NCBI GenBank assembly: GCA_041744375.1
Contig: JBGTLA010000095.1
Location: forward strand, 134,395-198,394
Reading direction: 5' to 3'
Source: JBGTLA01 sp041744375
GTDB lineage: Bacteria > Actinomycetota > Acidimicrobiia > Spongiisociales > ZC4RG35
Length of the DNA stretch: 64,000 nucleotides
The position numbers and the translations under genes are program-made. The notes beneath the pieces are model-generated. The model did no database searches. It was not told the origin of the DNA and saw nothing but the letters and a program-made list of their open reading frames with translations. Position 1 is the stretch's first letter; each line of letters begins with the position of its first letter. Shown here in pieces: positions 39,788 through 48,498 of this stretch.

Positions 39788-41262
39788 AATGTGATCCAGA
39801 AGTCATGCCGATGGGCCGATATTCGATACCGATGGATGAGCTCGAGCACCAAGGGGACTTGGGCGACCTGTTTGGTCGTCTTCCCGTTGCCCTTTACCGG
39901 ACCTCACCCGATGGTGAGGTGCTCACGGCCAATGCCGCCACTGCAGAGCTCCTCGGCTTCGAGACTCTCGGCCAAATGCTCTCCATGGGCGGAGTCGCCG
40001 GGAACGCCTACGTGGACTCAGGAGCTCGGGAGTCGTGGCGTGAGATCATCGAAGAGCACGGGACCGTCCACGGTTTTCTCAGTCGGCTTCGGAGGCGTGA
40101 CGGCGAGATCATCTGGGTGCGAGACACCGCCCGGACGGTGTGCGACGAGGCCGGAAGGGTCCGGTTCTACGAGGGGGTCCTTACCGACGTAACCCTCGAG
40201 ATTCGGGCCACCAACGCGTCTTCGGTACTGGCCGGTGTCCTGGAAGCGACCACGGACTACGTGATCGTCTTCGACGAGGATGGGCTCCTCCAGTACGCCA
40301 ATTCGGCTGCCCGGCGGTTCCTCGGCATCGCCGACGAGTTTCAGCGCCGGCGTCCCGAGTTTGAAGAAGTGTTTCCGGGGCGGGCATGGGAACCGACATT
40401 CGCTCATCTGAGCAAGGCCGGCGGCTGGTCGGGCGAGTTCACTGCGACCGACGCCGATGGCAACGACACTCCGCTGTGGACGGTTACGACCGTGCACGAG
40501 GGACGAGACAGCACCCGCTATGTGTCGGCGATCGCACGCGATCTCACTTCGATGAAGATGACACAACGGCGGCTAGAGGAGCTCGTGACCGCCAAGAACA
40601 TATTCGTCGCCACGGTGTCGCACGAGCTGCGCAACCCGCTGGCGGGTGTGGTGGGCCTGGCCGAGGAGATGAGGGACAGGTTCGAAGATTTCGCAGATGC
40701 CGAGCGACACGACCTCATCACGCTCATTGCCCACCAGGCCGCGGAGATGTCGTCGATTGTCGAAGACCTGTTGGTGGCCGCCCGCTCTGATGTCGGTGAG
40801 GTGGCTGTGGTGCCTGAGTTGGTCGAGGTCACCGAGCAACTCACCGGGGCGACGGCCGGTGTCAAGACCCCCCTGAGCTTTGACATTCCGGCGAAACAGC
40901 TGTGGGCGTGGGTTGACCCCCAGCGTTTCCGCCAGATCGTTCGCAACCTCATCAGCAACGCCGAACGGCATGGTGGTGATCACATTCGGATCTCCGCCGT
41001 CCGATCGAACGAGATGGTGATCGTAGAAGTTGCCGACGACGGCCCAGGAGTAGGCGCAGCCGACGCCGAGCGGATCTTCGAGCCGTACCAGCGCGCCAAC
41101 GGTTCTGAGACGAAGAGCGGGTCCGTGGGCCTGGGGTTGAGTGTGGCTCGACGCCTCGCCCGGTTGATGGGGGGTGAGCTCGCCTATCGCCACGACGGAA
41201 CGTGGGCGACGTTCCAAATCAGCGTTCCCGCTGCCGAGCGGTTCCGGGTTGAGAGCCGTTGA
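39784..41262 (+). CDS. PAS-domain sensor histidine kinase
   Basis: About 492 aa from GTG 39784 (overlap GTGA with the aconitase X subunit); ATG 39805 is an alternative. Two PAS-like sensor regions (FGRLPVALYRTSPDGEVLTA; LEATTDYVIVFDEDGLLQYA), then the kinase: H box VATVSHELRNPLAGVVGLA, N box NLISNAERHGG, G1 VADDGPGVG and G2 SVGLGLSVARRLARLMGG. No membrane segment is seen, so it probably senses a cytoplasmic or redox signal. No response-regulator gene is adjacent (orphan). Confidence 0.85.
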   Translation: MKCDPEVMPMGRYSIPMDELEHQGDLGDLFGRLPVALYRTSPDGEVLTANAATAELLGFETLGQMLSMGGVAGNAYVDSGARESWREIIEEHGTVHGFLSRLRRRDGEIIWVRDTARTVCDEAGRVRFYEGVLTDVTLEIRATNASSVLAGVLEATTDYVIVFDEDGLLQYANSAARRFLGIADEFQRRRPEFEEVFPGRAWEPTFAHLSKAGGWSGEFTATDADGNDTPLWTVTTVHEGRDSTRYVSAIARDLTSMKMTQRRLEELVTAKNIFVATVSHELRNPLAGVVGLAEEMRDRFEDFADAERHDLITLIAHQAAEMSSIVEDLLVAARSDVGEVAVVPELVEVTEQLTGATAGVKTPLSFDIPAKQLWAWVDPQRFRQIVRNLISNAERHGGDHIRISAVRSNEMVIVEVADDGPGVGAADAERIFEPYQRANGSETKSGSVGLGLSVARRLARLMGGELAYRHDGTWATFQISVPAAERFRVESR

Positions 41263-41279
41263 CCCGTACCATCCCGGAG

Positions 41280-42287
41280 ATGAATGTGATCGTCACCGGA
41301 GGGGCCGGCTTTGTGGGCAGCCATGTCTGTGTTGCCCTCGCAGAGGCCGGCCACGTACCAGTCATCATCGACAACTTCTGCAACGCAAAAGAAGACGTGC
41401 CGGAGCGGATCGGCAAGATCGTGGGGCAGGTGCCCGACGTATACCACGCCGATGTGCGTGATGAAGGCGCCCTCGGGTCCATCCTCGGCGATCTCCCGGT
41501 CGAGGCCGTCATCCACTGCGCCGCCCTCAAGGCAGTGGGTGAGTCGGTGGCAGACCCGCTCGGCTACTACGACAACAACGTGTCGGGAACCGTCAGCCTC
41601 CTGAAAGCGATGGATCGGACCGGTGTCCGCGCCATCGTGTTTTCGTCGTCGGCGACCGTGTACGGGGACCCGGTGGCGGTGCCCGTCACCGAAGAGTCGC
41701 CGGTTGGGCTGGCCACGAACCCTTACGGTTGGACCAAGGTCATGATGGAGCAGGTGATCTCCGATCTTCAGACGGCCGATCCGCGCTGGTCGGTGGCCTT
41801 GTTGCGCTATTTCAATCCGGTGGGTGCGCACCCGAGCGGGCTCATCGGCGAGGACCCCTCCGGTGTCCCCACTAACTTGATGCCCTTCGTGGCCCAGGTG
41901 GCAGCCGGGCGTCTCGACCGTCTCGAGGTTTTTGGCGACGACTACCCGACGCCTGACGGCACCGGCATCCGCGACTACATCCACGTAGTCGACCTGGCCG
42001 AAGGCCACGTCTCGGCTCTGGAGGCGATGGCGGAGCCGGGATCACGGCTCGTGTACAACCTGGGCACCGGGCGCGGAACCTCGGTTCTGGAGCTGGTGGC
42101 AGCTTTCGAGACCGCCACCGGGGCCGAGGTCGCCTACGAGGTGGTGGAAAGACGGCCGGGCGACGTGGCCGAGACCTGGGCCGATGTCACCAAGATCGAG
42201 AGAGACCTGGGGTGGGCGGCGGAGAGGTCGGTCGAAGACATCTGCGCCGACATGTGGCGCTGGCAGCGCTCCGAATACGCCAACTGA
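41280..42287 (+). CDS. galE: UDP-glucose 4-epimerase
   Basis: 335 aa. Interconverts UDP-glucose and UDP-galactose. NAD motif VTGGAGFVGSHVCVAL, catalytic SSSATVYG and YGWTK (YxxxK, near residue 150), RYFNPVGAHPSGLIGEDPSG and GTGIRDYIHVVDLAEGHV are all GalE-specific. ATG 41280 is used; a TTG at 41259 would overlap the kinase stop. Together with the following phosphohexomutase it supplies nucleotide sugars for surface polysaccharides. Confidence 0.92.
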   Translation: MNVIVTGGAGFVGSHVCVALAEAGHVPVIIDNFCNAKEDVPERIGKIVGQVPDVYHADVRDEGALGSILGDLPVEAVIHCAALKAVGESVADPLGYYDNNVSGTVSLLKAMDRTGVRAIVFSSSATVYGDPVAVPVTEESPVGLATNPYGWTKVMMEQVISDLQTADPRWSVALLRYFNPVGAHPSGLIGEDPSGVPTNLMPFVAQVAAGRLDRLEVFGDDYPTPDGTGIRDYIHVVDLAEGHVSALEAMAEPGSRLVYNLGTGRGTSVLELVAAFETATGAEVAYEVVERRPGDVAETWADVTKIERDLGWAAERSVEDICADMWRWQRSEYAN

Positions 42288-42358
42288 CGAGCGGAGACCG
42301 GCCCTCTCACAACCTCGCATCCAGCCCGTGACGTCAGGGTGCGATAGCGTAGGGCGCC

Positions 42359-44065
42359 ATGAGCGGCCCCAACGACCTCGCTGCCCGCACCCGTGCGTGG
42401 ATCGAGGGAGACCCCGATCACCGAACCCGCCGCCAGCTGGAGGCCCTGCTCGAGGCGGGGGATTGGGAGCAGTTGGCTGAGAGGATGGACGGTGAGCTCG
42501 AGTTCGGGACGGCCGGGCTGCGAGGGGCCGTCGAGGCGGGTTCCAACCGGATGAACCGGGCCACGGTCATCCGCACCACCGCGGGACTGGCCGAGTACTT
42601 GAAGGGGAGGAACGGGGTGGTGGTTGTCGGGTACGACGGCCGAACCTCCTCCCGGGGCTTCGCCGAGGACACGGTGGGTGTGTTGGCGGCAGCCGGCCTC
42701 GATGTCCGCTACTTTGCCGAACCCGTCCCAACTCCGATCGTCGCTTTCGCCGCCAAACAGCTCCAGGCCGCGGGAGCTGTGGTCATCACCGCCAGCCACA
42801 ACCCTCCGGCCGACAATGGATACAAGGTCTACGATTCCAATGCCGCCCAGATAGTCCCGCCGGCCGACGCGTTGATCTCAGAGGCCATCGCTCGAGTCGG
42901 CCCAGCCCGGGAGGTCCCCGGAGTCGACACCTCGTTGGAAGACGCCGAGGGAACGTCGGTGCTCGACATCGACGAGGTGTACGAGCAATACCGGTCCCAG
43001 GTCGATCTGATGAGGCCAAGGGTCCGGAGCCGCCAGACATTGATCATTGCCTACACGCCGATCCATGGGGTCGGCTGGCGGTTCCTGGAACGATTGATGC
43101 GAGACGGGGGTCATGACCGGGTGTCGGTCGTTCCGTCCCAGCGGGATCCCGATGGGCAGTTTCCGACGGTTCCGTTCCCCAATCCGGAGGAGCCAGGGGC
43201 GATGGATCGGGTGATGGAGCTGGGAAGCCGCATCGAGGCCGCCCTGGTCGTGGCGAACGACCCCGACGGAGACCGATTGGCTGTGGCCATCCCCCAAGGC
43301 CCTTCTCGATGGAGAAGCCTCACGGGCAACCAGGTGGGAGTCCTCTTGGCCGATTGGCTCCTCGAGACATGGGCAGGCCCGTCGCGTGCCATCGTGGTCA
43401 ACTCGATCGTTTCCTCGCCGATGCTCGCCGAGGTGGCTGCCGCCCACGACGCTCACTTCGAGCAGACCTTGACCGGGTTCAAATGGATCGCCAACGCCGC
43501 CATCGATCTCGAGGAACAGGGTCAGGGCCGATTCTTGTTCGGGTACGAGGAGGCACTCGGCTATTCGGTGGGTCCGGTGGTTCGGGACAAAGACGGCCTG
43601 TCGGCGGCGCTGATGTTCGCCGACATGGCTTCCTCTCTGGCCGAGGCGGGCTCTTCGGTGGAGCAGAGTTTGGAGGACCTCTACCGGCGTGTCGGCCTCT
43701 GGGTGAGCACCCAGCTGAGCATCACTCGCCCCGGGTCGAGCGGTTTGTCGGATATCGAAGCGGCCATGAACAGGCTCGGCACGAACGTCCCCGACTCGGT
43801 CGCCTCCCATACCGTGCGCCAAGCAGTCGACTACCGGCATGGTGCCGATCATCGTCCCCGCTGGCTGGCTGCCACCCCCTTGGTTGTGCTCTCCCTGGAG
43901 GAAGGGGGTCGCGTCCTCGTCCGGCCCTCCGGCACCGAACCCAAGCTCAAGATCTATGTTGATCTTCGGGGAGCGATAGGGGATGACCTGGCGGCCTCAG
44001 AGGGGGCGTTGATCGCCCGAGCAGACGAGATCGCCCGAGACATGGCGCGGTTCATCGGGCTGTGA
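42359..44065 (+). CDS. Phosphoglucomutase/phosphomannomutase (alpha-D-phosphohexomutase)
   Basis: 568 aa, the longer PGM2/PgcA-like type. N-terminal MDGELEFGTAGLRGAVEAGS, active serine in VVITASHNPPADNGYKVY (near residue 145), metal loop VANDPDGDRLAV, sugar loop GYEEALGYSVG and phosphate-binding VRPSGTEPKLKIYV. It interconverts hexose 1- and 6-phosphates. TAGCGT at 42345-42350 lies eight bases before ATG 42359, another leaderless-type start. Glucose versus mannose preference cannot be read from sequence. Confidence 0.92.
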   Translation: MSGPNDLAARTRAWIEGDPDHRTRRQLEALLEAGDWEQLAERMDGELEFGTAGLRGAVEAGSNRMNRATVIRTTAGLAEYLKGRNGVVVVGYDGRTSSRGFAEDTVGVLAAAGLDVRYFAEPVPTPIVAFAAKQLQAAGAVVITASHNPPADNGYKVYDSNAAQIVPPADALISEAIARVGPAREVPGVDTSLEDAEGTSVLDIDEVYEQYRSQVDLMRPRVRSRQTLIIAYTPIHGVGWRFLERLMRDGGHDRVSVVPSQRDPDGQFPTVPFPNPEEPGAMDRVMELGSRIEAALVVANDPDGDRLAVAIPQGPSRWRSLTGNQVGVLLADWLLETWAGPSRAIVVNSIVSSPMLAEVAAAHDAHFEQTLTGFKWIANAAIDLEEQGQGRFLFGYEEALGYSVGPVVRDKDGLSAALMFADMASSLAEAGSSVEQSLEDLYRRVGLWVSTQLSITRPGSSGLSDIEAAMNRLGTNVPDSVASHTVRQAVDYRHGADHRPRWLAATPLVVLSLEEGGRVLVRPSGTEPKLKIYVDLRGAIGDDLAASEGALIARADEIARDMARFIGL

Positions 44066-44081
44066 AAGGGCCAGGCGGCAG

Positions 44082-44258
44082 TCAGGGCCGTGTCGGCCGG
44101 TGCTGGTTGTAGAGGTACCACCAACCCAGCCCGTGGATGGCGACTCCCAGGCCCAGAACCCAGGTGACAATCCACTGGCCGAATGCCGCCGCGACGAGAG
44201 CGGCGAGAACGGCGACGGCGACCAGAGCGGCGCGTGCTCCGTTCAGTGGCCCGAACAT
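44082..44258 (-). CDS. Small two-helix membrane protein (hypothetical)
   Basis: A 58-codon frame from ATG 44258. The product is almost wholly hydrophobic: AALVAVAVLAALVAAAFGQW and VTWVLGLGVAIHGLGWWYLY, then a short polar tail NQHRPTRP, which predicts two membrane helices. It lies downstream of ferritin on the same strand with a 21-bp gap. No family name can be given. Confidence 0.5.
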   Translation of the reverse strand: MFGPLNGARAALVAVAVLAALVAAAFGQWIVTWVLGLGVAIHGLGWWYLYNQHRPTRP

Positions 44259-44279
44259 GGTCTCAGAGGGCGCACCCTC

Positions 44280-44783
44280 TCAGCCTACCGCTGTCTGGCG
44301 CTGACCCAACTCCCGGTCAAGGATCAACAGGGCGGAGCCGTCCTCACCGAGTCGCCTGATCTGAGCAATGATCTCATTGACCGATGCTTCCTCTTCGATC
44401 TGTTCCGCCACGAACCATTGCAGGAGAGGCAGGGCGTCGATGTCGCCGGCTTCGTTGGCGAGGCGGTACAGATCCCGGATGGCCTCGCTGACGTTTCTCT
44501 CCTGTTCCAATGCCTCCTGAAAGGCGCTCAGTGGCGAGGCGATGCCGTGCTCGGGGGCAGGTATGGCCCCGATCCGCACCTCTGTTCCCCGGTCGATGAG
44601 ATGTCGCATGAATCGGTCGGCATGTTGGCGTTCCTCGCCGGCCTGGGCGCGCATCCACGACGCCATCCCGGGTAGGTCGACCGATTCGAAATAGGCCGAC
44701 AGCTGCACGTAGGCGATGGAACTGGCCAACTCCAGCGTGACCTGCCGGTTGAATGCTTGGGCGAGTGGTTCGGGCATTTTCAT
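44280..44783 (-). CDS. Ferritin
   Basis: 167 aa from ATG 44783. Ferritin-like four-helix bundle: LAQAFNRQVTLELASSIAYV, MASWMRAQAGEERQHADRFM with the ferroxidase Glu-x-x-His, and LLQWFVAEQIEEEASVNEII. It stores iron as a 24-mer in the cytoplasm after oxidising Fe(II). It resembles mycobacterial BfrB rather than haem-binding bacterioferritin. Divergent from the thioesterase gene with 95 bp between starts. Confidence 0.9.
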   Translation of the reverse strand: MKMPEPLAQAFNRQVTLELASSIAYVQLSAYFESVDLPGMASWMRAQAGEERQHADRFMRHLIDRGTEVRIGAIPAPEHGIASPLSAFQEALEQERNVSEAIRDLYRLANEAGDIDALPLLQWFVAEQIEEEASVNEIIAQIRRLGEDGSALLILDRELGQRQTAVG

Positions 44784-44878
44784 CTGCCCGAGACTATCGG
44801 ATCCCTGCCGACGAGGATGCACGGTGCCTCCACCTGGAAAAGTGCTTTCCACGCCTGGCGTAAGATCCCCTCCCAGTC

Positions 44879-45673
44879 ATGTTCGATGCTCTCTTCGAAG
44901 TACTCCCCGATTCCTCTCTTCAGCCCACCGGGCTGACCAGGGGTGGTTGGTCAGACGACGCCCAGCACGGGAGCCCTCCTTCGGGTTTGATGGCTCGAGC
45001 CATCGAAGCCGTGCCGACGGCCGTACCCATGGAGGTGGCCCGTTTCACCGTCGATCTCTTCCGGGCGGTTCCTCTCACCCCGCTCCGAGTCGAGACGGAT
45101 ATCGTTCGTGACGGCAAGAGGATCCAATTGGTCGATGCGTTCCTCTCGTCCGCAGGTCTCCCGGTGGGGCGGGCCAGCGCCTTGCGTGTCCGCCAGGGTG
45201 CGATTGGACTGAGACGCACACCCACGGACCGGTTGGACCCGGGCCCCGAGCATCTCGACGTTTTGGATTGGCGTGATGCGTTCGGGGATTCAGATGGGAT
45301 CGAACGTTTCCACACAGACGGAGTGGAGATCCGCACGATCGACGACTCGTTCATCCGTCCCGTACCCGGCCGCTCATGGTTCCGTCTCTTGGCGCCGGTG
45401 GTGCCGCACGAAGAGGTGTCACCCTTTGTACGTGCCGCCACACTCGCCGATCTGTCCAACGGAAACTCTCAGGTTCTCGATCCCCGTCAGTATGTGTACG
45501 TGAACCCCGACATCACCCTCTACCTTCACCGTCAACCTGAGGGTGAGTGGTTGGGGATGCACTCGGCGGTCTATCAGGGACCCGAAGGGGTGGGGATGGC
45601 CGATACCGCGCTCTACGACCGCACTGGCCGGGTAGGTCGGGTGGTGCAGGCTCAACTACTCGAAGAACGTTGA
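44879..45673 (+). CDS. TesB-like acyl-CoA thioesterase family protein
   Basis: 264 aa with the double-hotdog layout of actinobacterial TesB-like thioesterases: N-terminal LTRGGWSDDAQHGSPPSGLM, MEVARFTVDLFRAVPLTPLR, then the second hotdog (FVRAATLADLSNGNSQVLDP, YVYVNPDITLYLHRQPEGEW, MADTALYDRTGRVGRVVQAQ). It would hydrolyse acyl-CoA esters. It overlaps the convergent hydrolase gene by 22 bp at the 3' end. Confidence 0.82.
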   Translation: MFDALFEVLPDSSLQPTGLTRGGWSDDAQHGSPPSGLMARAIEAVPTAVPMEVARFTVDLFRAVPLTPLRVETDIVRDGKRIQLVDAFLSSAGLPVGRASALRVRQGAIGLRRTPTDRLDPGPEHLDVLDWRDAFGDSDGIERFHTDGVEIRTIDDSFIRPVPGRSWFRLLAPVVPHEEVSPFVRAATLADLSNGNSQVLDPRQYVYVNPDITLYLHRQPEGEWLGMHSAVYQGPEGVGMADTALYDRTGRVGRVVQAQLLEER

Positions 45674-46683
45674 TCTTCTAGGCGTCGGAACGAGTCGCAG
45701 ATGGCATCGACGAGGGCACTTCGGTGCTTCCTCCACAGTGTGGCGTGGCCCCCGGGTAGCCAGCGGATCTCGGATCCGTCCCAGTGTTCGGCGAGAGCGG
45801 CGCAAGCGGCCGCGGGGACGAACCCGTCGCTGCGCGCGGCAACCATCACCACCGACCGATGATGGGAACCCGGAGGGGTAGACAAGGCGCTGACCGAGCC
45901 GAGAAGCTCTGCGAGTTCACGGCGGGTGTCACGTCCACCTAGCGCCCTCCAGTCGATGGCGTGTCGAAGGGTCCCCTCCAGGTAGACAGGAGCGGGAGAG
46001 TGCGATGCGGCCATCAATCCGGTGGCCAGATGGAGCCTGGTGCGGGCCGTCACGAGAGCGGCGAGGTTGCCGCCCATGGAGAAACCACCCACCCCGAGCA
46101 GGCTGTATTCGCCGGCCAAGCTGGTCAGGAGCGACTCGCATTCCGCCACTGCTCCTCCACCCATCAGAGCGAAGTCGGCGACCGTACGTATGGGCATGCC
46201 GGTCGACCCGTGACGCCGCCGCAGCCCATAGAGGGGAATCTCTGCCATGAGGGTCGACACGTGCCGCTGCGCCAGCGGCTCGGCGAAGAGCCGGCGCCTT
46301 TCGAACCCCTCGTCGTTCCACGAAGGCAGAAGCACTACGAGACGGTCGGAGCCCCCGGCCGGTTCGATCAATTCAACCGGCACCACCCGGGCGGCGTCGG
46401 GAAGGAGTTCGCCCAGGGGGCTGGAAAAGGTGCCACGGCGACGCCGGTATCCCCGGTGTTCGGTCTTCGGCTGCCACACGAGCTCCGGGGGCGTCGCCGG
46501 GGCGGGTTCGCCGAGGCGGGTGAGAAGCTCCGCCGTGAGCCGGTCGCCCCAACCGTCGGGGAAGATCGTGGTGCCCGGGTTGGGCATGGCCAACGCCACC
46601 CCTGCCAGCCGGTCGATGAGATGGGACACATCTGAGATGCTGGCATGCTCACCACGGGGGGGCGAGCCGGAACTCACGCTCAT
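45652..46683 (-). CDS. Alpha/beta hydrolase (ABHD18-like)
   Basis: 343 aa from ATG 46683. Nucleophile motif LLGVGGFSMGGNLAALVTA (GFSMG), an upstream RLVVLLPSWNDEGFERRRLF oxyanion strand, acid near VVMVAARSDGFVPAAA and His in WLPGGHATLWRKH. The arrangement resembles the abhydrolase_18 family of unknown substrate. There is no signal peptide. It is divergent from the aminotransferase gene; the intervening 64 bp must hold both promoters. Confidence 0.75.
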   Translation of the reverse strand: MSVSSGSPPRGEHASISDVSHLIDRLAGVALAMPNPGTTIFPDGWGDRLTAELLTRLGEPAPATPPELVWQPKTEHRGYRRRRGTFSSPLGELLPDAARVVPVELIEPAGGSDRLVVLLPSWNDEGFERRRLFAEPLAQRHVSTLMAEIPLYGLRRRHGSTGMPIRTVADFALMGGGAVAECESLLTSLAGEYSLLGVGGFSMGGNLAALVTARTRLHLATGLMAASHSPAPVYLEGTLRHAIDWRALGGRDTRRELAELLGSVSALSTPPGSHHRSVVMVAARSDGFVPAAACAALAEHWDGSEIRWLPGGHATLWRKHRSALVDAICDSFRRLEDQRSSSS

Positions 46684-46747
46684 GCCCGAGGTCGATCTGG
46701 TGGCGGCGATTGGGGGCCTGTTCGTCGCCAGCATCTATGCTTGACGG

Positions 46748-47749
46748 ATGAGCGCGCGTCCGCCCTTCGGCACGGTGTTTGGACCCGTCATGGCCACCGC
46801 CAGGTGGTCGGATGGCTCGTGGTCGGAGTCGTCGCTGGAAACGGTAGCCCCCATCCCCATGCACCCAGCTGCACACGTGCTCCACTACGGAAGCGCCTGC
46901 TTCGAGGGGCTGAAGGCTCATCGCGGCAACGATGGGATCGTGCGGATCTTTCGCGTGGATCGGCATGTTGGGCGGATGCGGGCGAGTGCGGCTCGCCTGT
47001 GGCTGCCGGTACCGGAGGCGACGGAGCTCACCTCGATGGTGGTCGACACGGTTGCCGCCAATCTGGGAGTGATCCCGCAAGTGCCCGGCTCTCTCTACCT
47101 ACGCCCCACCCTGGTCGGCACAGCCGCCAACATCGGAGCGGCCGGATCCCCCGCATCCGAAGCCCTTCTCTTCGTGCTCACCAGCCCGGTCGGCGACTAC
47201 TTCGCCGGGGGTATCCGACCCCTGAGGATCTCCGTCGAAAGCCGGCGTCCGCGTACCACGCCGCAGTTCGGGTCGGTGAAGACGGGGGCCAACTATGCCA
47301 TGGCCCTGGGCGTGACGATGGAGGCGCGGGCGGCCCACGATGTGGCCCAGGTCTTGTTCGCCCCCGACGGCGTCGTGCAAGAGACCGGAGCATCGAATGT
47401 GCTGCTGCTCGAGGGCGACACGGTCGTGACCCCTGCCGTCGATGGTTCGTTCCTGGAGGGAGTCACCCGGGCTTCGATCTTGCAGCTCGCCGCCGACGCG
47501 GGGATGTCGGTGGAAGAACGCGAGCTGAAACTCGACGAAGTGCTCACCTGGGCCGACCACGGCGAGATTGCGCTGGCCGGCACAGCCGCGGTGTTGACTC
47601 CTGTGGGAACTCTGGTGGTGGACGGCGTCGAGAAGATGGTGCGAGACGGCGGCGTCGGGCCTGCTACCACCCGCCTGAGACAGCTCCTGATGGACGTTCA
47701 GGCCGGACGGGCCCCGGACCGCCACGGGTGGACGCTGCCGGTCGGGTGA
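46748..47749 (+). CDS. ilvE: Class IV aminotransferase, branched-chain type
   Basis: 333 aa. PLP-dependent transfer between branched-chain 2-oxo acids and glutamate. Signature points: VLHYGSACFEGLKAHRGNDG at the N terminus, the Schiff-base Lys in FGSVKTGANYAMALG (near residue 180), VQETGASNVLLL and FLEGVTRASILQLAADAGMS. The length is slightly shorter than typical IlvE (350-370), so aminodeoxychorismate lyase or D-amino-acid transaminase relatives remain possible, but HYGSACFEGLKA is branched-chain-like. Confidence 0.85.
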   Translation: MSARPPFGTVFGPVMATARWSDGSWSESSLETVAPIPMHPAAHVLHYGSACFEGLKAHRGNDGIVRIFRVDRHVGRMRASAARLWLPVPEATELTSMVVDTVAANLGVIPQVPGSLYLRPTLVGTAANIGAAGSPASEALLFVLTSPVGDYFAGGIRPLRISVESRRPRTTPQFGSVKTGANYAMALGVTMEARAAHDVAQVLFAPDGVVQETGASNVLLLEGDTVVTPAVDGSFLEGVTRASILQLAADAGMSVEERELKLDEVLTWADHGEIALAGTAAVLTPVGTLVVDGVEKMVRDGGVGPATTRLRQLLMDVQAGRAPDRHGWTLPVG

Positions 47750-47837
47750 ATCGGTGAGGCTGCGGCCCGATGTGCCCGGATCCCTGCCACCGGAGACGCG
47801 GTGGGGGAGTGGTTGCCCCCGGTTTGAGCTCCTCGAC

Positions 47838-47858
47838 TAACATGCGAACGCATGTTCG
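47838..47858 (+). promoter_or_regulatory. LexA-type box over the alkB start and -10
   Basis: CGAAC-GCAT-GTTCG at 47845-47858 is a perfect match to the CGAAC-N4-GTTCG LexA box of actinobacteria and Bacillus, within the larger palindrome GCGAACGCATGTTCGC. The alkB ATG (47852) lies inside it. A TAACAT hexamer at 47838-47843 sits eight bases before the ATG with TTGCCC at 47813, so the transcript is probably leaderless and LexA would cover its start. Confidence 0.65.
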
Positions 47859-48487
47859 CTGTTCAACACTCCTTGTTCGGAATCGGTGAGCCGACCATCG
47901 ACCCTGACTTCGCCACGTGGCACCGCACAGAACTCGAAGCGGGGGCGTGGCTCGATGTCGTACCCCACTGGCTCCAGGGGGACGGAACATTGTATGACAT
48001 CCTGGCTGAGAGCCAACCATGGCAACAACCCGACGTGGTCATGTACGAGAGGTTGGTGTCTACTCCTCGGCTGGTCGCCAACGCAGCGGGGGATAGCCAC
48101 CCGGTGCTGAGGGAGATGGTGGCGGCGCTGACAGGGCGCTACGGAGTGCACCTCCATCGCCTCACCACCAACTGGTACCGCGATGGGTCCGATAGCGTGG
48201 CGTGTCATGGGGACAGGGTGGCGCGTGACCTGGAGCGCTCCGTGGTGGCCGTCCTGTCGCTTCGGGGTCCGCGTGAGTTTCGTTTCAAGCCCGCCGCCGG
48301 GGGGCCGTCGCGGTCGATCTCGGCGGGCTTGGGGACGTTGGTCGTCATGGGGGGCACCTTCCAGCGAACCTGGCGCCACGCCATCCCCAAGTGCGCCTCA
48401 GCTCCTCCCAGAATGGCCGTGATGTTTCGCCACGACTACCACTCCGACTACGACTCCGGGTCGGCCGGTCGCCTGCGGGATCCCTGA
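47852..48487 (+). CDS. alkB: AlkB-like 2-oxoglutarate/Fe(II) dioxygenase
   Basis: 211 aa. Repairs alkylated bases by oxidative demethylation. Visible: TTNWYRDGSDSVACHGDRVA with the metal-binding HGD, VVAVLSLRGPREFRF, GTLVVMGGTFQRTWRHAIPK with the second metal His, and MAVMFRHDY. The start at ATG 47852 lies within a LexA-type palindrome, suggesting induction by DNA damage. It is a single gene with a convergent neighbour. Confidence 0.9.
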   Translation: MFAVQHSLFGIGEPTIDPDFATWHRTELEAGAWLDVVPHWLQGDGTLYDILAESQPWQQPDVVMYERLVSTPRLVANAAGDSHPVLREMVAALTGRYGVHLHRLTTNWYRDGSDSVACHGDRVARDLERSVVAVLSLRGPREFRFKPAAGGPSRSISAGLGTLVVMGGTFQRTWRHAIPKCASAPPRMAVMFRHDYHSDYDSGSAGRLRDP

Positions 48488-48498
48488 TCCGCCAAGGC

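Noticed and set aside
44260..44285. Third copy of the 103-bp repeat suggested by GAGGGCGC...CCCTC
   Set aside because: Only a short GC-rich hairpin; none of the internal sequence or the GCAAATAG end block is present.
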